64,000 nt of DNA from positions 62,001 to 126,000 of the forward strand of contig JACJXP010000003.1 in assembly GCA_020636575.1 (NCBI GenBank), read 5' to 3'. A program made the position numbers and the translations under genes. Origin of the DNA: Chitinophagales bacterium. GTDB lineage: Bacteria; Bacteroidota; Bacteroidia; Chitinophagales; Chitinophagaceae. The notes beneath the pieces were generated by a model. The model searched no databases and was not told where the DNA came from. It saw only the letters and a list, made by a program, of their open reading frames with translations. The first letter of the stretch is position 1. Every line of letters begins with the position of its first letter. Below, in pieces: positions 30,427 through 41,462 of the stretch.

Positions 30427-33291
30427 TTTCAATTCTTCTTTCAAGAAAGAAGCTGTATAGCTTTCTTTATTCTTAATAAGCTCTTCAGGTGTTCCTTCAA
30501 ACAGGATCTTTCCTCCCCCATCACCGCCTTCAGGACCAAGATCGATAATATGGTCAGCCACTTTTATTACATCCATATTGTGTTCAATAACTAAAACAGT
30601 ATTACCCCTGTCAACCAGTTTATTTAATACATCTAACAAATGACGGATGTCCTCAAAATGTAACCCGGTAGTGGGTTCATCCAGGATATAAAAGGTTTTA
30701 CCTGTGTCCCTTTTGGAAAGTTCTGTTGAAAGCTTCACTCTCTGTGCCTCACCACCGCTTAATGTTACGGCAGATTGGCCCAAAGTGATATAACCCAGTC
30801 CCACCTCCTCCAACACCTTTATTTTTCTATAGATATAGGGTACTGCCTGGAAAAATTCAACAGCTTCTTCTACTGTCATTTCCAAAACATCCGCAATTGA
30901 CTTTCCTTTATACCTTATTTCAAGTGTTTCCCGGTTATATCGCTTCCCGTTACATTTTTCACAATGCACATAAACGTCAGGCAGAAAATTCATTTCAATG
31001 ACCCGCATTCCGCCTCCTTCACACACATCGCAGCGGCCACTTTTTACATTAAACGAAAAGCGGCCCGCATTATAACCCCTGATCTTTGCCTCGGGCACAG
31101 ACGCAAATAATGTTCGTATATCCGTAAAAAAACCACAATAAGTTGCAGGATTACTCCTGGGTGTTCTGCCAATAGGAGATTGATCAATTTCTATTACCTT
31201 ATCAATATGCTCAAGCCCCTTAATTGATTTATACTCCAGGGGTGCAGCTTTTGAATTATAAGCATGCTTTGAAAGTATAGGGTAAAGTGTTTCATTGATC
31301 AATGTAGATTTTCCGCTTCCACTTACACCAGTTACACATATAAATTTCCCTAAAGGAAATTTTACATTTACATCCTGAAGATTATTTCCGACAGCTCCTT
31401 TTAAGTCCAACAGCTTCCCACTCCCCTTTCTTCTTTCGGCAGGAACTTCTATCTTCTTTTTCCCATTCAGGTATCCTGAAGTAAGTGTGTTTAGTTTCAA
31501 TAGATCATCAGGATCACCCTCTGCAACTATCCGCCCACCATGAAAGCCTGCTTTGGGGCCAATATCTATTAAATGATCGGCCGCCAGCATAATATCCTTA
31601 TCATGCTCTACCACCAATACACTGTTGCCAATATCCCGAAGATTTTTCAATGCTTCGATCAGCCTATGATTGTCCCTTTGATGCAGCCCGATCGACGGTT
31701 CATCCAGTATGTAAGTGATACCCTGCAATTGCGATCCAATCTGTGTTGCCAACCGAATCCGTTGAGATTCACCACCGCTTAATGTTTTTGCCGGCCGGTT
31801 CAATGAAAGATAGGTAAGCCCCACATCAAGCAAAAACTGTAATCTTTCCCTGATCTCTTTTAGTACATCTTTTGCAATGGCTTTTTGCCGGTTATCCATC
31901 ATCAATTCAATACCGTCAAACCAGGCAGCAAGATTATCCAGATTCATATTGCTGAGCTCAGCAATATTTCTCCCATTTATTTTAAACCAAAGACTCTCCT
32001 TTTTTAATCGTTCACCATTACAGGCCTGGCAAAAAGTCAATTCAGTATATTTTTCAACCCATTCCCTTAATACATCCGTACTGCTGGCTGATATAAACCA
32101 ACGTTTCAGCATCGGAATAATGCCTTCATAGCTGCCTGTATATTGCTGAGGCACTGAATCGTCAGCTGCATCAATAAAAAGATCAGGATTGATCCCCTTA
32201 TCTCCATATAAAAGAAGATCCAGTTGTTTTTTGGGTAAATCCCCAACAGGTTTGGTAAGACTTATCTTGTTCTTTTTGGCAAACTCGGTCACTTGTCTGA
32301 AAACACTTGCCTCTCTTTCTTCACCCAATGGCGCTATGCCTCCTTCTTTTACCGACAACTTCTTATCTGGTAAAACAAGATCAAGATTGATAGTATATAC
32401 ATTACCCAAACCTTTACAAACCGGGCAGGCTCCGTAAGGAGAATTAAATGAAAAAGAATTGGGTGATGGCTCTTCATAACTGATACCAGTATCTTCACAC
32501 ATCAACATTTTAGAATATTGAACAAATGTTGAGTCTTCAACAAGCAGGAATAATAGATCCTTACCCATTTTAAGACATTGCTGAACACTTTGACTTAGCC
32601 TGGACCGAAGATCATCTGAAAGCTGAAGCCGGTCGACCACCAATTCAATATCATGTATCTTATATCGGTCAACCTGCATTTTTGGAGTGATGTCCTTTAT
32701 TTCCCCATCGACTCTTACTTTTAAAAAGCCTTTTTTCCTCACATCTTCAAAAAGCTCCCGGTAATGTCCCTTTCGCCCCCTCACTAACGGAGCTAATAAT
32801 GTAATTTTCTTACCATTATATTTCTTATAAATATTATGTACAATCTCATCTTCACTCCACTTTACCATTCGCTTGCCCGTATTATAAGAGAAAGCCTCCC
32901 CGGCCCTTGCAAATAATAGTCTTAGAAAATCATATACTTCAGTAACAGTACCTACTGTTGATCTTGGATTCTTATTTGTTGTCTTTTGTTCAATTGAAAT
33001 TACCGGTGAAAGGCCTGTTATCTTGTCTACATCAGGTCTTTCCATATCACCGATGAACTGGCGGGCATAGGCGCCAAATGTCTCCATATAACGGCGCTGT
33101 CCCTCAGAATAAATCGTATCAAAAGCCAATGATGATTTACCGCTGCCACTTATTCCTGTGATAACTACCAGTTTATTTTTGGGAATAGCAATATCTATAT
33201 TCTTGAGATTGTGTACCCTGGCCCCAAATACTTCTATTGCATTTGTAGAATTTTCCTGAGCCTCTTTTTTATTTCCTCCTTTTTTAACCAT
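30424..33291 (-). CDS. uvrA: Excinuclease ABC subunit A
   Basis: DNA-damage recognition ATPase of nucleotide excision repair. Two ABC ATPase halves are visible: Walker [10 protein letters not shown] near residue 45 and GVSGSGKST in the second half, with signatures LSGGESQRI and LSGGEAQRV and Walker B motifs ending ILDEPSIGL and ILDEPTTGL. Zinc modules: CPVCKGLG with CQACNGERL, and CDVCEGGG with CEKCNGKR. Start set at ATG 33291 (MVKKGG); an in-frame TTG at 33315 would add eight residues. About 955 residues, the usual size. The gene is divergent from a secreted hypothetical and shares its upstream region. Confidence 0.97.
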   Translation of the reverse strand: MVKKGGNKKEAQENSTNAIEVFGARVHNLKNIDIAIPKNKLVVITGISGSGKSSLAFDTIYSEGQRRYMETFGAYARQFIGDMERPDVDKITGLSPVISIEQKTTNKNPRSTVGTVTEVYDFLRLLFARAGEAFSYNTGKRMVKWSEDEIVHNIYKKYNGKKITLLAPLVRGRKGHYRELFEDVRKKGFLKVRVDGEIKDITPKMQVDRYKIHDIELVVDRLQLSDDLRSRLSQSVQQCLKMGKDLLFLLVEDSTFVQYSKMLMCEDTGISYEEPSPNSFSFNSPYGACPVCKGLGNVYTINLDLVLPDKKLSVKEGGIAPLGEEREASVFRQVTEFAKKNKISLTKPVGDLPKKQLDLLLYGDKGINPDLFIDAADDSVPQQYTGSYEGIIPMLKRWFISASSTDVLREWVEKYTELTFCQACNGERLKKESLWFKINGRNIAELSNMNLDNLAAWFDGIELMMDNRQKAIAKDVLKEIRERLQFLLDVGLTYLSLNRPAKTLSGGESQRIRLATQIGSQLQGITYILDEPSIGLHQRDNHRLIEALKNLRDIGNSVLVVEHDKDIMLAADHLIDIGPKAGFHGGRIVAEGDPDDLLKLNTLTSGYLNGKKKIEVPAERRKGSGKLLDLKGAVGNNLQDVNVKFPLGKFICVTGVSGSGKSTLINETLYPILSKHAYNSKAAPLEYKSIKGLEHIDKVIEIDQSPIGRTPRSNPATYCGFFTDIRTLFASVPEAKIRGYNAGRFSFNVKSGRCDVCEGGGMRVIEMNFLPDVYVHCEKCNGKRYNRETLEIRYKGKSIADVLEMTVEEAVEFFQAVPYIYRKIKVLEEVGLGYITLGQSAVTLSGGEAQRVKLSTELSKRDTGKTFYILDEPTTGLHFEDIRHLLDVLNKLVDRGNTVLVIEHNMDVIKVADHIIDLGPEGGDGGGKILFEGTPEELIKNKESYTASFLKEELK

Positions 33292-33457
33292 GACAGTCAA
33301 CGAAGATAAGAACAATCAGCACCCTGATCCTGTTCAAAGAAGGTGAAGATTGGGCTTTTATTGAAAAACGTCTTGCACTTATCCACATAATTTGATTTTT
33401 GGCACAGTATTTTAATACTTAGTCCGGGTATCAATTTTATCACTCAAAATTTAACTT

Positions 33458-34075
33458 ATGAAAAAGACCATTTCTATAATGGGCCTGGCATTCTTTTGCT
33501 TTTTTACAACTGTAGCCCATGCACAGGAAAATGAATCCTCTGAACCGGCAAAAACCGAAAATAAGTGGGATCCTAAAAACAATCCAACAGTAACAGCAAT
33601 CACTTCAAAATATGAAGGAAAAATACTGGCTACCAGGCCTGCATTAACTGAACAAGACATTTTTCCGGCTATCGGAGCCTATGAAGCAACCACGAATATG
33701 GCAGATACTAAGACAATTACTATTGCATTAGATGAAAATAACAAAGGACTCGTTTGGATTGAGGGACTGCCACAGGGAACCATTAAGGCAATGCTGAGAA
33801 AATCACCTGCTACCTATAAAATTCCTGCACAAAAAACAGAGACTGGTAATGAAGTAGCAGAAGGAACATTAGTATTTGACAAGGAATCAAATACCCTGAG
33901 CATTTGTATTGGTAAAAATTACAACGCAGCAGACCCGTTGTCTGTTTTTTCAGCCAATGAATCAGCAGGCGGCGAGGTTGCTGCGGTTACTAAGTCTAAA
34001 AAGACAAAAACCAAACAAACTCCGGTTCTTACATATACTGCAACCAAGCAACAGAAAGATACTGTCAGCAATTAG
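33458..34075 (+). CDS. Secreted hypothetical protein
   Basis: 205 residues with a signal peptide 1-22 (ending AHAQ). The middle (AIGAYEATTNMADTKTITIALDENNKGLVWIEGLPQG) looks like a small beta-rich domain; the C-terminus is lysine- and threonine-rich (KSKKTKTKQTP) and probably disordered. No family is recognised. It is a single-gene unit with a strong terminator behind it and uvrA divergently before it. Confidence 0.65.
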   Translation: MKKTISIMGLAFFCFFTTVAHAQENESSEPAKTENKWDPKNNPTVTAITSKYEGKILATRPALTEQDIFPAIGAYEATTNMADTKTITIALDENNKGLVWIEGLPQGTIKAMLRKSPATYKIPAQKTETGNEVAEGTLVFDKESNTLSICIGKNYNAADPLSVFSANESAGGEVAAVTKSKKTKTKQTPVLTYTATKQQKDTVSN

Positions 34076-34101
34076 AGCTACAGGGTCGGTTTCATCATAA
34101 C

Positions 34102-34136
34102 AATGAGGCTGCAGGGGTGCAGCCTCATTCCTTTTT
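34102..34136 (+). terminator. Strong intrinsic terminator
   Basis: Perfect 12-bp stem (34102-34113 with 34118-34129) closed by a GGGG loop and followed by CC and five T. It isolates the secreted hypothetical from the methionine operon. Confidence 0.88.
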
Positions 34137-34170
34137 ACAAACAGATGTTAGGGGCTTTTTCAAAATTCTT

Positions 34171-34203
34171 TTTGGAAATCCCGGGTGCTTACCGCTATCT
34201 TTG
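34171..34203 (+). promoter_or_regulatory. Promoter of the methionine riboswitch transcript
   Basis: TTTG at 34171-34174 and a perfect TAnnTTTG (TATCTTTG, 34196-34203) separated by 21 nt, the Bacteroidota primary-sigma consensus. Transcription would begin about 34209, just before the SAM-I aptamer. Confidence 0.7.
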
Positions 34204-34221
34204 CAATAGCTCTTTACAAAA

Positions 34222-34338
34222 ACTTATCAAGAAAGGCTTAGGGTAATGGCCCGATGAAGCCTTGACAACCTCTCCCATTTTTTAAATAGGAAAAGGTGCC
34301 AAATCCATCTCTGAAGAGAATATCAGAGGCAGATAAGT
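34222..34338 (+). promoter_or_regulatory. SAM-I (S-box) riboswitch
   Basis: P1 pairs ACTTATC (34222-34228) with GATAAGT (34332-34338). Conserved core elements are present: TCAAGAAAGG, the kink-turn/GGCCCGATGAAGCC block (with G-to-T variation), GACAACC, and AAAGGTGCCAAATCC before the last stem. SAM-I aptamers shut down methionine and SAM synthesis genes when SAM is high. A terminator hairpin at 34377-34427 follows, and metY-metX-hom lie downstream, fitting transcriptional control. Confidence 0.93.
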
Positions 34339-34376
34339 CAGATCCAAAGCTTACAAATAAACTTTTTATATCTGAA

Positions 34377-34427
34377 AGCTCATCTGATTTACCTGTCTGC
34401 CGGCAGGCAGGCCAGGTGAGCTTTTTT
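34377..34427 (+). terminator. SAM-riboswitch expression-platform terminator
   Basis: AGCTCATCTG (34377-34386) pairs with CAGGTGAGCT (34413-34422), one G-T pair, followed by six T. The loop holds a second self-complementary hairpin (34391-34410). Part of the 5' arm (34376-34387) can instead pair with 34338-34352 (TCAGAT and AGCTT segments), a possible antiterminator. Confidence 0.75.
34391..34417 (+). repeat. REP-like palindrome inside the terminator loop
   Basis: A GC-rich inverted repeat, CCTGTCTGCC facing GGCAGGCAGG (34392-34411), extended by ACCTG/CAGGT-like ends. Palindromes of this CTGCCGGCAG type are scattered in many Bacteroidota genomes. It is much more GC-rich than its surroundings and looks inserted into, or captured as, the terminator loop. 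No second copy was seen in the window. Confidence 0.55.
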
Positions 34428-36081
<1,654 letters not shown>

Positions 36082-36082
36082 T

Positions 36083-37141
36083 ATGTCGAAGATCTTTCAA
36101 TACAATAAACCATTTACCCTTGAGTCAGGTGAAACACTTTCCGGGTTTCACCTGGCTTATACTACCCATGGAAAGCTGAATAATGCTGCTGATAATGTTG
36201 TCTGGATATTTCACGCATTAACAGCAAACAGTAATCCATTGGAATGGTGGCCGGGCTTAACTGGTGAAGGAAGGTTCATTGATCCTTCAAAATACTTTAT
36301 TGTTTGTGTAAACAAACCCGGCAGCCCTTATGGAAGCATATCACCATTAAGTACTGATCCTGAAACAGGAGAAGCCTATCATGACAGATTCCCTTCTTTC
36401 ACTATCAGGGATATGGTGAAAACCTATATACACCTGAGAGAGTACCTTGGTATAAACAAAATATTCATAGGAACCGGTGGTAGTACAGGTGGTATGCAAT
36501 TATTAGAGTGGGCTATCGAAGAACCTGAACTATTTGAACATATTGTTCCCATAGCCACAAATGCATTACTCTCTCCATGGGGAATTGCATTAAATGCTTC
36601 GCAAAGAATGGCCATTGAAGCCGACCCAACCTGGCTTGATAAGGATCAAAATGCAGGACAAAAAGGATTGGCTGCCGCCAGGTCCATAGCGCTTTTGTCT
36701 TATCGGCATTATAATGGTTATCAAATTACTCAAAGCCGGGACAAAGCATTCATTCCACTCTCAAAAAATGTGAAGCATGCTGCAGATAATTATCAGCGAT
36801 ACCAGGGCATAAAATTGGTGAATCGCTTCAATACCCTATGCTATTATAAGCTAACGCAAAGTATGGACAGTCATGATGTAGGCAGAAACCGGGGTGGTGC
36901 CGCCAATGCATTGGCCGGCATAAAAGCCCGAACATTGATTATTGGTATATCATCTGATATTCTTTATCCGCCTGTTGAACAGGAATTCCTGCAAAAGAAT
37001 ATCTCAAATGCAAAGTTGCTGATGATACAAAGTGAGTTTGGCCACGATGGTTTCCTGCTTGAATATGAAAAAATTGAATCGGCCCTGGAATCATTTATTG
37101 AAAAAAATCAAAGATCATTTCTAAAAATAGCTTCAAATTAA
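36083..37141 (+). CDS. metX: Homoserine O-acetyltransferase
   Basis: Alpha/beta-hydrolase-fold acetyltransferase that activates homoserine with acetyl-CoA. Start set at ATG 36083 (MSKIFQYN), just after the metY stop; the frame is open further upstream but only inside metY. Nucleophile Ser134 lies in GTGGSTGGMQ, where most family members have GGSMGG. VNKPGSPYGSISP, HDVGRNRGG and the C-terminal aspartate (SSDILYPP) and histidine (FGHDGFL) complete the pattern. At 352 residues it has normal length. Product feeds MetY. Confidence 0.95.
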   Translation: MSKIFQYNKPFTLESGETLSGFHLAYTTHGKLNNAADNVVWIFHALTANSNPLEWWPGLTGEGRFIDPSKYFIVCVNKPGSPYGSISPLSTDPETGEAYHDRFPSFTIRDMVKTYIHLREYLGINKIFIGTGGSTGGMQLLEWAIEEPELFEHIVPIATNALLSPWGIALNASQRMAIEADPTWLDKDQNAGQKGLAAARSIALLSYRHYNGYQITQSRDKAFIPLSKNVKHAADNYQRYQGIKLVNRFNTLCYYKLTQSMDSHDVGRNRGGAANALAGIKARTLIIGISSDILYPPVEQEFLQKNISNAKLLMIQSEFGHDGFLLEYEKIESALESFIEKNQRSFLKIASN

Positions 37142-37142
37142 T

Positions 37143-38399
37143 ATGAGCAAGCAAAAAAAATTAATAATCGGACTTTTTGGCTTTGGCGTCGTAGGCGAAG
37201 GCTTATATAGAGTGCTTCAGCAAACTCCCTCACTGAATGCCAGTCTTAAAAGAGTATGCATCAAAGATCCTGCGAAAAACCGTAATGCTCCTGGCAATTT
37301 GTTTACAACAAATAAAAACGAGTTATTAAACGACCCGGATATAAATGTGATTGTTGAAGTAATAGACGATGCGAAAGCTGCTTTCGATATTGTCAAAACA
37401 GCTCTGCTGAATGGAAAAGATGTTGTAACTGCCAGCAAGAAAATGATCGCAGAAAATCTGCCAGCATTACTAGAATTACAAAATCAAACAGGTCGTTCAT
37501 TATTATATGAATCAGCCGCCTGTACGTCTATACCTGTGATCCGCAACCTGGAAGAATATTATGACAATGATCTGCTTCACTCTATCAAAGCCATCGTAAA
37601 CGGTTCCACTAATTTTATTCTTACTAAAATGTTTGAGGATGGATTGGATTTTAAACAGTCATTATTATTAGCTCAGCAATGCGGTTTTGCCGAAAGCGAT
37701 CCCAGTCTTGATATAGAAGGATATGACGCCCTGAATAAATGGATATTCCTTCTAACTCATGCTTATGGAATAATTGAAAACCCAGAAGCGCTACTATTTA
37801 ATGGAATACAACATATTCAGCAAGAAGACGCTGCTGTTGCAAAGTCAAAAAATCTGCAAATTAAATTAGTGGCCCAGGCTCAAAAACTTAAAAATGGAAA
37901 TGTAGCTGCATTTGTTCTGCCACAATTTATACCAGCTGATGATCATCTTTCCTTTGTAAAAAATGAGTATAACGGAGTAGTAATTGAAAGTGGATTTGCT
38001 GACAAGCAGTTTTTTTATGGCAAAGGAGCCGGTAGCCTTCCTACTGCATCTGCAGTATTAAGTGATATTGCAGCATTGCGTTACGAGTATAAGTATGAGT
38101 ACAAAAAGCTTTACCATCATACACCACATAACCTGGATAATTCGATCAGGCTAAGAGTATATGTGAGTTTTGAAAAAACCGATATTGTTCCGAGAGAAGA
38201 GTTTGATTGGGTAGAAGAATTTCATGTACATGAAAAGAGGCAGTACATTATTGGGGGTATCAGTCTTGAAAGGCTTAAATCTACTAATTGGTGGAGAGAA
38301 CCTGGTACATCACTGATCGTTGCCCCTGATCCTATTGTCGAGGATATGGAAATACGTTCCCTTAAGAAAAGAAGTCTTGAGCTGGCAGGTATCTTTTAG
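37143..38399 (+). CDS. hom: Homoserine dehydrogenase
   Basis: Makes homoserine from aspartate semialdehyde. NAD(P) fold begins with GLFGFGVVGEGL; the catalytic lysine region is TASKKMIAEN, and GSTNFILTKMFEDG and GFAESDPSLDIEGYDALNKW are family signatures. The C-terminal part (about 335-418) differs from the usual ACT domain: it is short, highly charged and ends in RSLELAGIF. Stop-to-start gap with metX is 1 nt. With metX and metY it makes a complete branch from aspartate semialdehyde to homocysteine under SAM control. Confidence 0.93.
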   Translation: MSKQKKLIIGLFGFGVVGEGLYRVLQQTPSLNASLKRVCIKDPAKNRNAPGNLFTTNKNELLNDPDINVIVEVIDDAKAAFDIVKTALLNGKDVVTASKKMIAENLPALLELQNQTGRSLLYESAACTSIPVIRNLEEYYDNDLLHSIKAIVNGSTNFILTKMFEDGLDFKQSLLLAQQCGFAESDPSLDIEGYDALNKWIFLLTHAYGIIENPEALLFNGIQHIQQEDAAVAKSKNLQIKLVAQAQKLKNGNVAAFVLPQFIPADDHLSFVKNEYNGVVIESGFADKQFFYGKGAGSLPTASAVLSDIAALRYEYKYEYKKLYHHTPHNLDNSIRLRVYVSFEKTDIVPREEFDWVEEFHVHEKRQYIIGGISLERLKSTNWWREPGTSLIVAPDPIVEDMEIRSLKKRSLELAGIF

Positions 38400-38425
38400 T
38401 ATTTTTAGTTAAGAATAAACTTCAG

Positions 38426-38457
38426 AAAAGGGTTCCGCCAGGAACTCTTTTCCTTTT
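38426..38457 (+). terminator. Terminator of the methionine operon
   Basis: AAAAGGGTTCC (38426-38436) pairs with GGAACTCTTTT (38441-38451), one G-T pair, GCCA loop, followed by a T-rich run. Confidence 0.75.
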
Positions 38458-38468
38458 GTTTTATCCTT

Positions 38469-38476
38469 TACCTTTG
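38469..38476 (+). promoter_or_regulatory. Possible -7 box of the GT2 gene
   Basis: TACCTTTG matches TAnnTTTG exactly and lies 19 nt before ATG 38495; no good TTTG box lies at the right distance upstream. It favours the ATG over the in-frame TTG at 38456. Confidence 0.35.
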
Positions 38477-38494
38477 CTGCCATATTCAGAGTAT

Positions 38495-39463
38495 ATGCGG
38501 GAAATTTCAGTTGTAATTACGGTAATGAATGAAGAAGAGAACATCAAACCTCTTCTGGATGCTATCCGTTCCGCCCTATCTGCTCTTGATTATGAAATTA
38601 TTTTTGTTGATGATGGATCTACGGACAAAACGATTGAAAAGATCCTTGAATACGCTGATGAGCGAACAATCCTTGTTGAGTTAAGAAAAAATTACGGTCA
38701 AAGTACCGCAATGACAGCCGGGATTGATCATTCCAGGGGTACTTATATTGCCTTACTTGATGGCGATTTGCAAAACGACCCTACCGATATACCACCGATG
38801 CTTGAATTGCTGAAAAAAGAGAACTGGGATGTGGTTGCCGGTAACCGAAAAAACCGAAAGGACGGATTTATTTTACGCAAAATCCCAAGCAAGATCGCCA
38901 ACGCATTGATCAGGCGGATGACAGGAGTTTACATTAAGGACTACGGCTGTACACTTAAAGTTTTCAAGAAAGAAATAGCTGAGGAACTTGGACTATATGG
39001 TGAGCTCCACCGATTTATCCCTGTACTGGCGAAATTACAAGGAGCCAGAATAACACAGGTCGATGTGAAACATCATGCCCGTATCCATGGAAAAAGTAAA
39101 TATGGTATTAACAGGACGTTCAAAGTAATGAGTGACCTTGTGCTAATGGTATTCATGAGAAAATATATGCAAAAGCCAATGCATCTTTTCGGCCCCCTGG
39201 GGTTTATCAGTTTTGGCCTTGGAATATTGATCAACATTTATCTGCTCATTCTTAAAATAATGGGTGAAGATATTGGAGGTAAACCTCTGCTTATTCTGGG
39301 GTTGATATTATTGCTGGGTGGTATTCAACTGATCACTATCGGTATTGTTGCTGATATTAATGTGAGGACCTACTTTGAATCACAGAACAAAAAGACCTAT
39401 AATATCCGGAAAATTTATCATGCCAGGAAAGAGATAATACATTCGCATGATATAGTGATGTAA
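38495..39463 (+). CDS. GT2 glycosyltransferase, polyprenyl-phosphate sugar type
   Basis: Inverting GT-A transferase of the DPM1/ArnC/GtrB type, which loads a sugar from a nucleotide donor onto undecaprenyl phosphate. VDDGSTD at 38-44 and DGDLQNDP at 89-96 bind the nucleotide and metal; TKVFKKE-like KVFKKEIAEELGLYGELHRF and HHARIHGKSKYG follow. Two hydrophobic segments near the C-terminus (about 228-255 and 263-285) anchor it in the membrane. Start is ATG 38495. The adjacent convergent gene is a nucleotide-sugar epimerase; the two stops abut with no gap. Confidence 0.88.
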   Translation: MREISVVITVMNEEENIKPLLDAIRSALSALDYEIIFVDDGSTDKTIEKILEYADERTILVELRKNYGQSTAMTAGIDHSRGTYIALLDGDLQNDPTDIPPMLELLKKENWDVVAGNRKNRKDGFILRKIPSKIANALIRRMTGVYIKDYGCTLKVFKKEIAEELGLYGELHRFIPVLAKLQGARITQVDVKHHARIHGKSKYGINRTFKVMSDLVLMVFMRKYMQKPMHLFGPLGFISFGLGILINIYLLILKIMGEDIGGKPLLILGLILLLGGIQLITIGIVADINVRTYFESQNKKTYNIRKIYHARKEIIHSHDIVM

Positions 39464-40444
39464 TTACTGCATCAGCAACTCTTTGTTTTCCAAAAACCAC
39501 TTATAAAATTCGTTGAGCCCTTCTTTTAGAGAAGTTTGGGGATCATAACTCAACAACGTTCGGGCTTTTGTAATGTCAGCATAAGTTTTAGGAACATCAC
39601 CCGGCTGCTCAGGTAATTGATTTATTGAAGCTTTTTTACCGGTCACATCCTCAATAGCATGGATCAGCTCTTTAAGCGATACTGTATAATTATTTCCCAG
39701 GTTAATGATCTCAAAGTCGGTTGCTGTATATTCAATAGCACCTATGATACCTTTTACAGTATCCTTCACAAAAGTATAGTCCCGGCTTGTACTACCATCA
39801 CCATACATTGGGATAGACTCATCCTTGAGTATAGCCTTGGTAAACTTATGAATAGCAAGGTCTGGCCTTTGACCAGGTCCGTAAACGGTGAAGAACCGAA
39901 GAGCCAGGAACCGAATATCATACAGCTTACTATAAACATGACCCAGCATTTCTCCCGCCAGTTTTGTCATAGCATAGGGGCTTATAGGCAACAATTTCTC
40001 CTCCTCATTCCATGGGAAATGATCATTGATACCATAAACACTACTACTGGAGGCAAATACAAACTGCTTCACTTTTTTTAACAGGGCAAAATCAAGCATA
40101 TGTTGTAAGCCAATTACATTAACCTGCTGATAAGCCAGCGGATTTTCAATACTGGGTCTTACACCGGCTTTTGCAGCAATGTGGACTATACAATCCACAT
40201 CATCTTCAATTAAAGCGGCAAACTCTTCTGCGGATGTTTCAGCTATATCATTATACAAAAAAGTAAACTCTGGTAGTTGTTTAAAATCCCGGATATTCAA
40301 CTGCTTGATATCTGCAGAATAGAAGTTGTCAAAATTATCAATACAGGTTATCCTAACCCCCGGATATTGTTCAAATAATTTTTGAATCAGGTTGCTTCCG
40401 ATAAAACCAGCCCCGCCTGTAACTACTATGTGTTTCATCTGCAT
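39464..40444 (-). CDS. NAD-dependent UDP-sugar epimerase (UDP-glucuronate 4-epimerase-like)
   Basis: Extended short-chain dehydrogenase. GGAGFIGSN at 10-18 binds NAD; SSSSVYG and YAMTK give the Ser/Tyr/Lys catalytic set. VYGPGQRPDLAIHKFTKAI and RDYTFVKDTVKGI are typical of UDP-glucuronate epimerases used for cell-surface polysaccharide. Either of two ATGs (40444 or 40438) could start it. Stop abuts that of the GT2 gene on the other strand. A role in cell-envelope glycan synthesis is an inference. Confidence 0.85.
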   Translation of the reverse strand: MQMKHIVVTGGAGFIGSNLIQKLFEQYPGVRITCIDNFDNFYSADIKQLNIRDFKQLPEFTFLYNDIAETSAEEFAALIEDDVDCIVHIAAKAGVRPSIENPLAYQQVNVIGLQHMLDFALLKKVKQFVFASSSSVYGINDHFPWNEEEKLLPISPYAMTKLAGEMLGHVYSKLYDIRFLALRFFTVYGPGQRPDLAIHKFTKAILKDESIPMYGDGSTSRDYTFVKDTVKGIIGAIEYTATDFEIINLGNNYTVSLKELIHAIEDVTGKKASINQLPEQPGDVPKTYADITKARTLLSYDPQTSLKEGLNEFYKWFLENKELLMQ

Positions 40445-40454
40445 AATATCGCTG

Positions 40455-40486
40455 CAAGATAATTTATTAATGCCTCTGACTCAAAA
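40455..40486 (-). promoter_or_regulatory. Candidate promoter of the epimerase gene
   Basis: On the minus strand TTTTG (40486-40482) is followed after 20 nt by TATCTTG (40461-40455), a near match to TAnnTTTG, with ATG at 40444. The gene thus probably does not depend on read-through from the mannan operon. Confidence 0.45.
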
Positions 40487-40508
40487 TAAGGTGATGAGTA
40501 GAATACGG

Positions 40509-41462
40509 TTACTTATTTGAATATTCAAGCAGCGCTTTCATTGCAATTTTTCCCCATTCCTTTATGTCTGTTTCTTTCCAGTTTCCTTCAGAAGCTGCTA
40601 CCGGGTTAAGCACAGAACAGGTTTCTTTTTTGTCAGATACTGACCATGCTACCCAACTTAGTTGTTTAGCATCCATCCATTCTTTGAATCTCCGCCACTC
40701 CTCATGATCAATAGGCCCATCACCAGTAGCTTCCATTCCTGCGCATTCAGAAACGAAGACCGGTAATCCGGCTGCCATTGCTTTATCGGTCCTTTCTCTG
40801 AGCCATTGTTTGTGGGTGCCTGCATAAAAATGCATCGTGTACATTAAATTATCATATCCCCGGATGGGATCTGCTGCAGGCAGATCAATCGCCTGATCCC
40901 ATTTTGGAGAACCAACCAGGATAATATTATACTTGTCATTTGCACGGATAGCAGCAATCACTTCTTCTGAATATTTTTTTACTTCTGGCCATGTTTCATA
41001 ATCCGGTTCATTGAATATTTCATAAATGATATTAGGATAACCTGCATACTTTTTCGACATCATGGAGAAAAAAGCTTTGGATTCTTCAGTATGTATATTA
41101 TGATCATGCCAATCAATGATAACATAAACTCCTTCTTTTATAGCTGCATCCACAACATTTTGTATCAGCTTTACAGATACTACTGGATCTTTCAGGTATC
41201 CCCTATTATTCAGTTCAATACCCATTGACGCCCTGATAACGGTACATTTCCATTTTGATACCAATTCATGTACGGCTCCTTTGTTGTAAAATCTTGGCCA
41301 TAAATTATGCCAGCCAAAACTCATACCATGTAATACCACAGCTTTGCCTTTTTGATCAACCAACTGTGTTCCTTTAACACTGAGGCTTCCATGTTCTTTC
41401 ACCGGTTGTGCATATGCTATACTGGTAACAAGAATTACCGCTATAATTAAATATTTTTTCAT
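40509..41462 (-). CDS. Secreted GH5 endo-beta-1,4-glucanase
   Basis: Signal peptide 1-18 (ending AYAQ). TIM-barrel glucanase of family 5, probably subfamily 2: LHGMSFGWHNLWPRFY, the acid/base Glu152 in IFNEPDYE and nucleophile Glu239 in FVSECAGMEA. Within a mannan operon it would cut glucomannan at glucose sites or clear cellulose. Start ATG overlaps the stop of the GH26 gene upstream by 4 nt (ATGA). It is the last gene of the operon; downstream is a separate promoter. Confidence 0.92.
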   Translation of the reverse strand: MKKYLIIAVILVTSIAYAQPVKEHGSLSVKGTQLVDQKGKAVVLHGMSFGWHNLWPRFYNKGAVHELVSKWKCTVIRASMGIELNNRGYLKDPVVSVKLIQNVVDAAIKEGVYVIIDWHDHNIHTEESKAFFSMMSKKYAGYPNIIYEIFNEPDYETWPEVKKYSEEVIAAIRANDKYNIILVGSPKWDQAIDLPAADPIRGYDNLMYTMHFYAGTHKQWLRERTDKAMAAGLPVFVSECAGMEATGDGPIDHEEWRRFKEWMDAKQLSWVAWSVSDKKETCSVLNPVAASEGNWKETDIKEWGKIAMKALLEYSNK

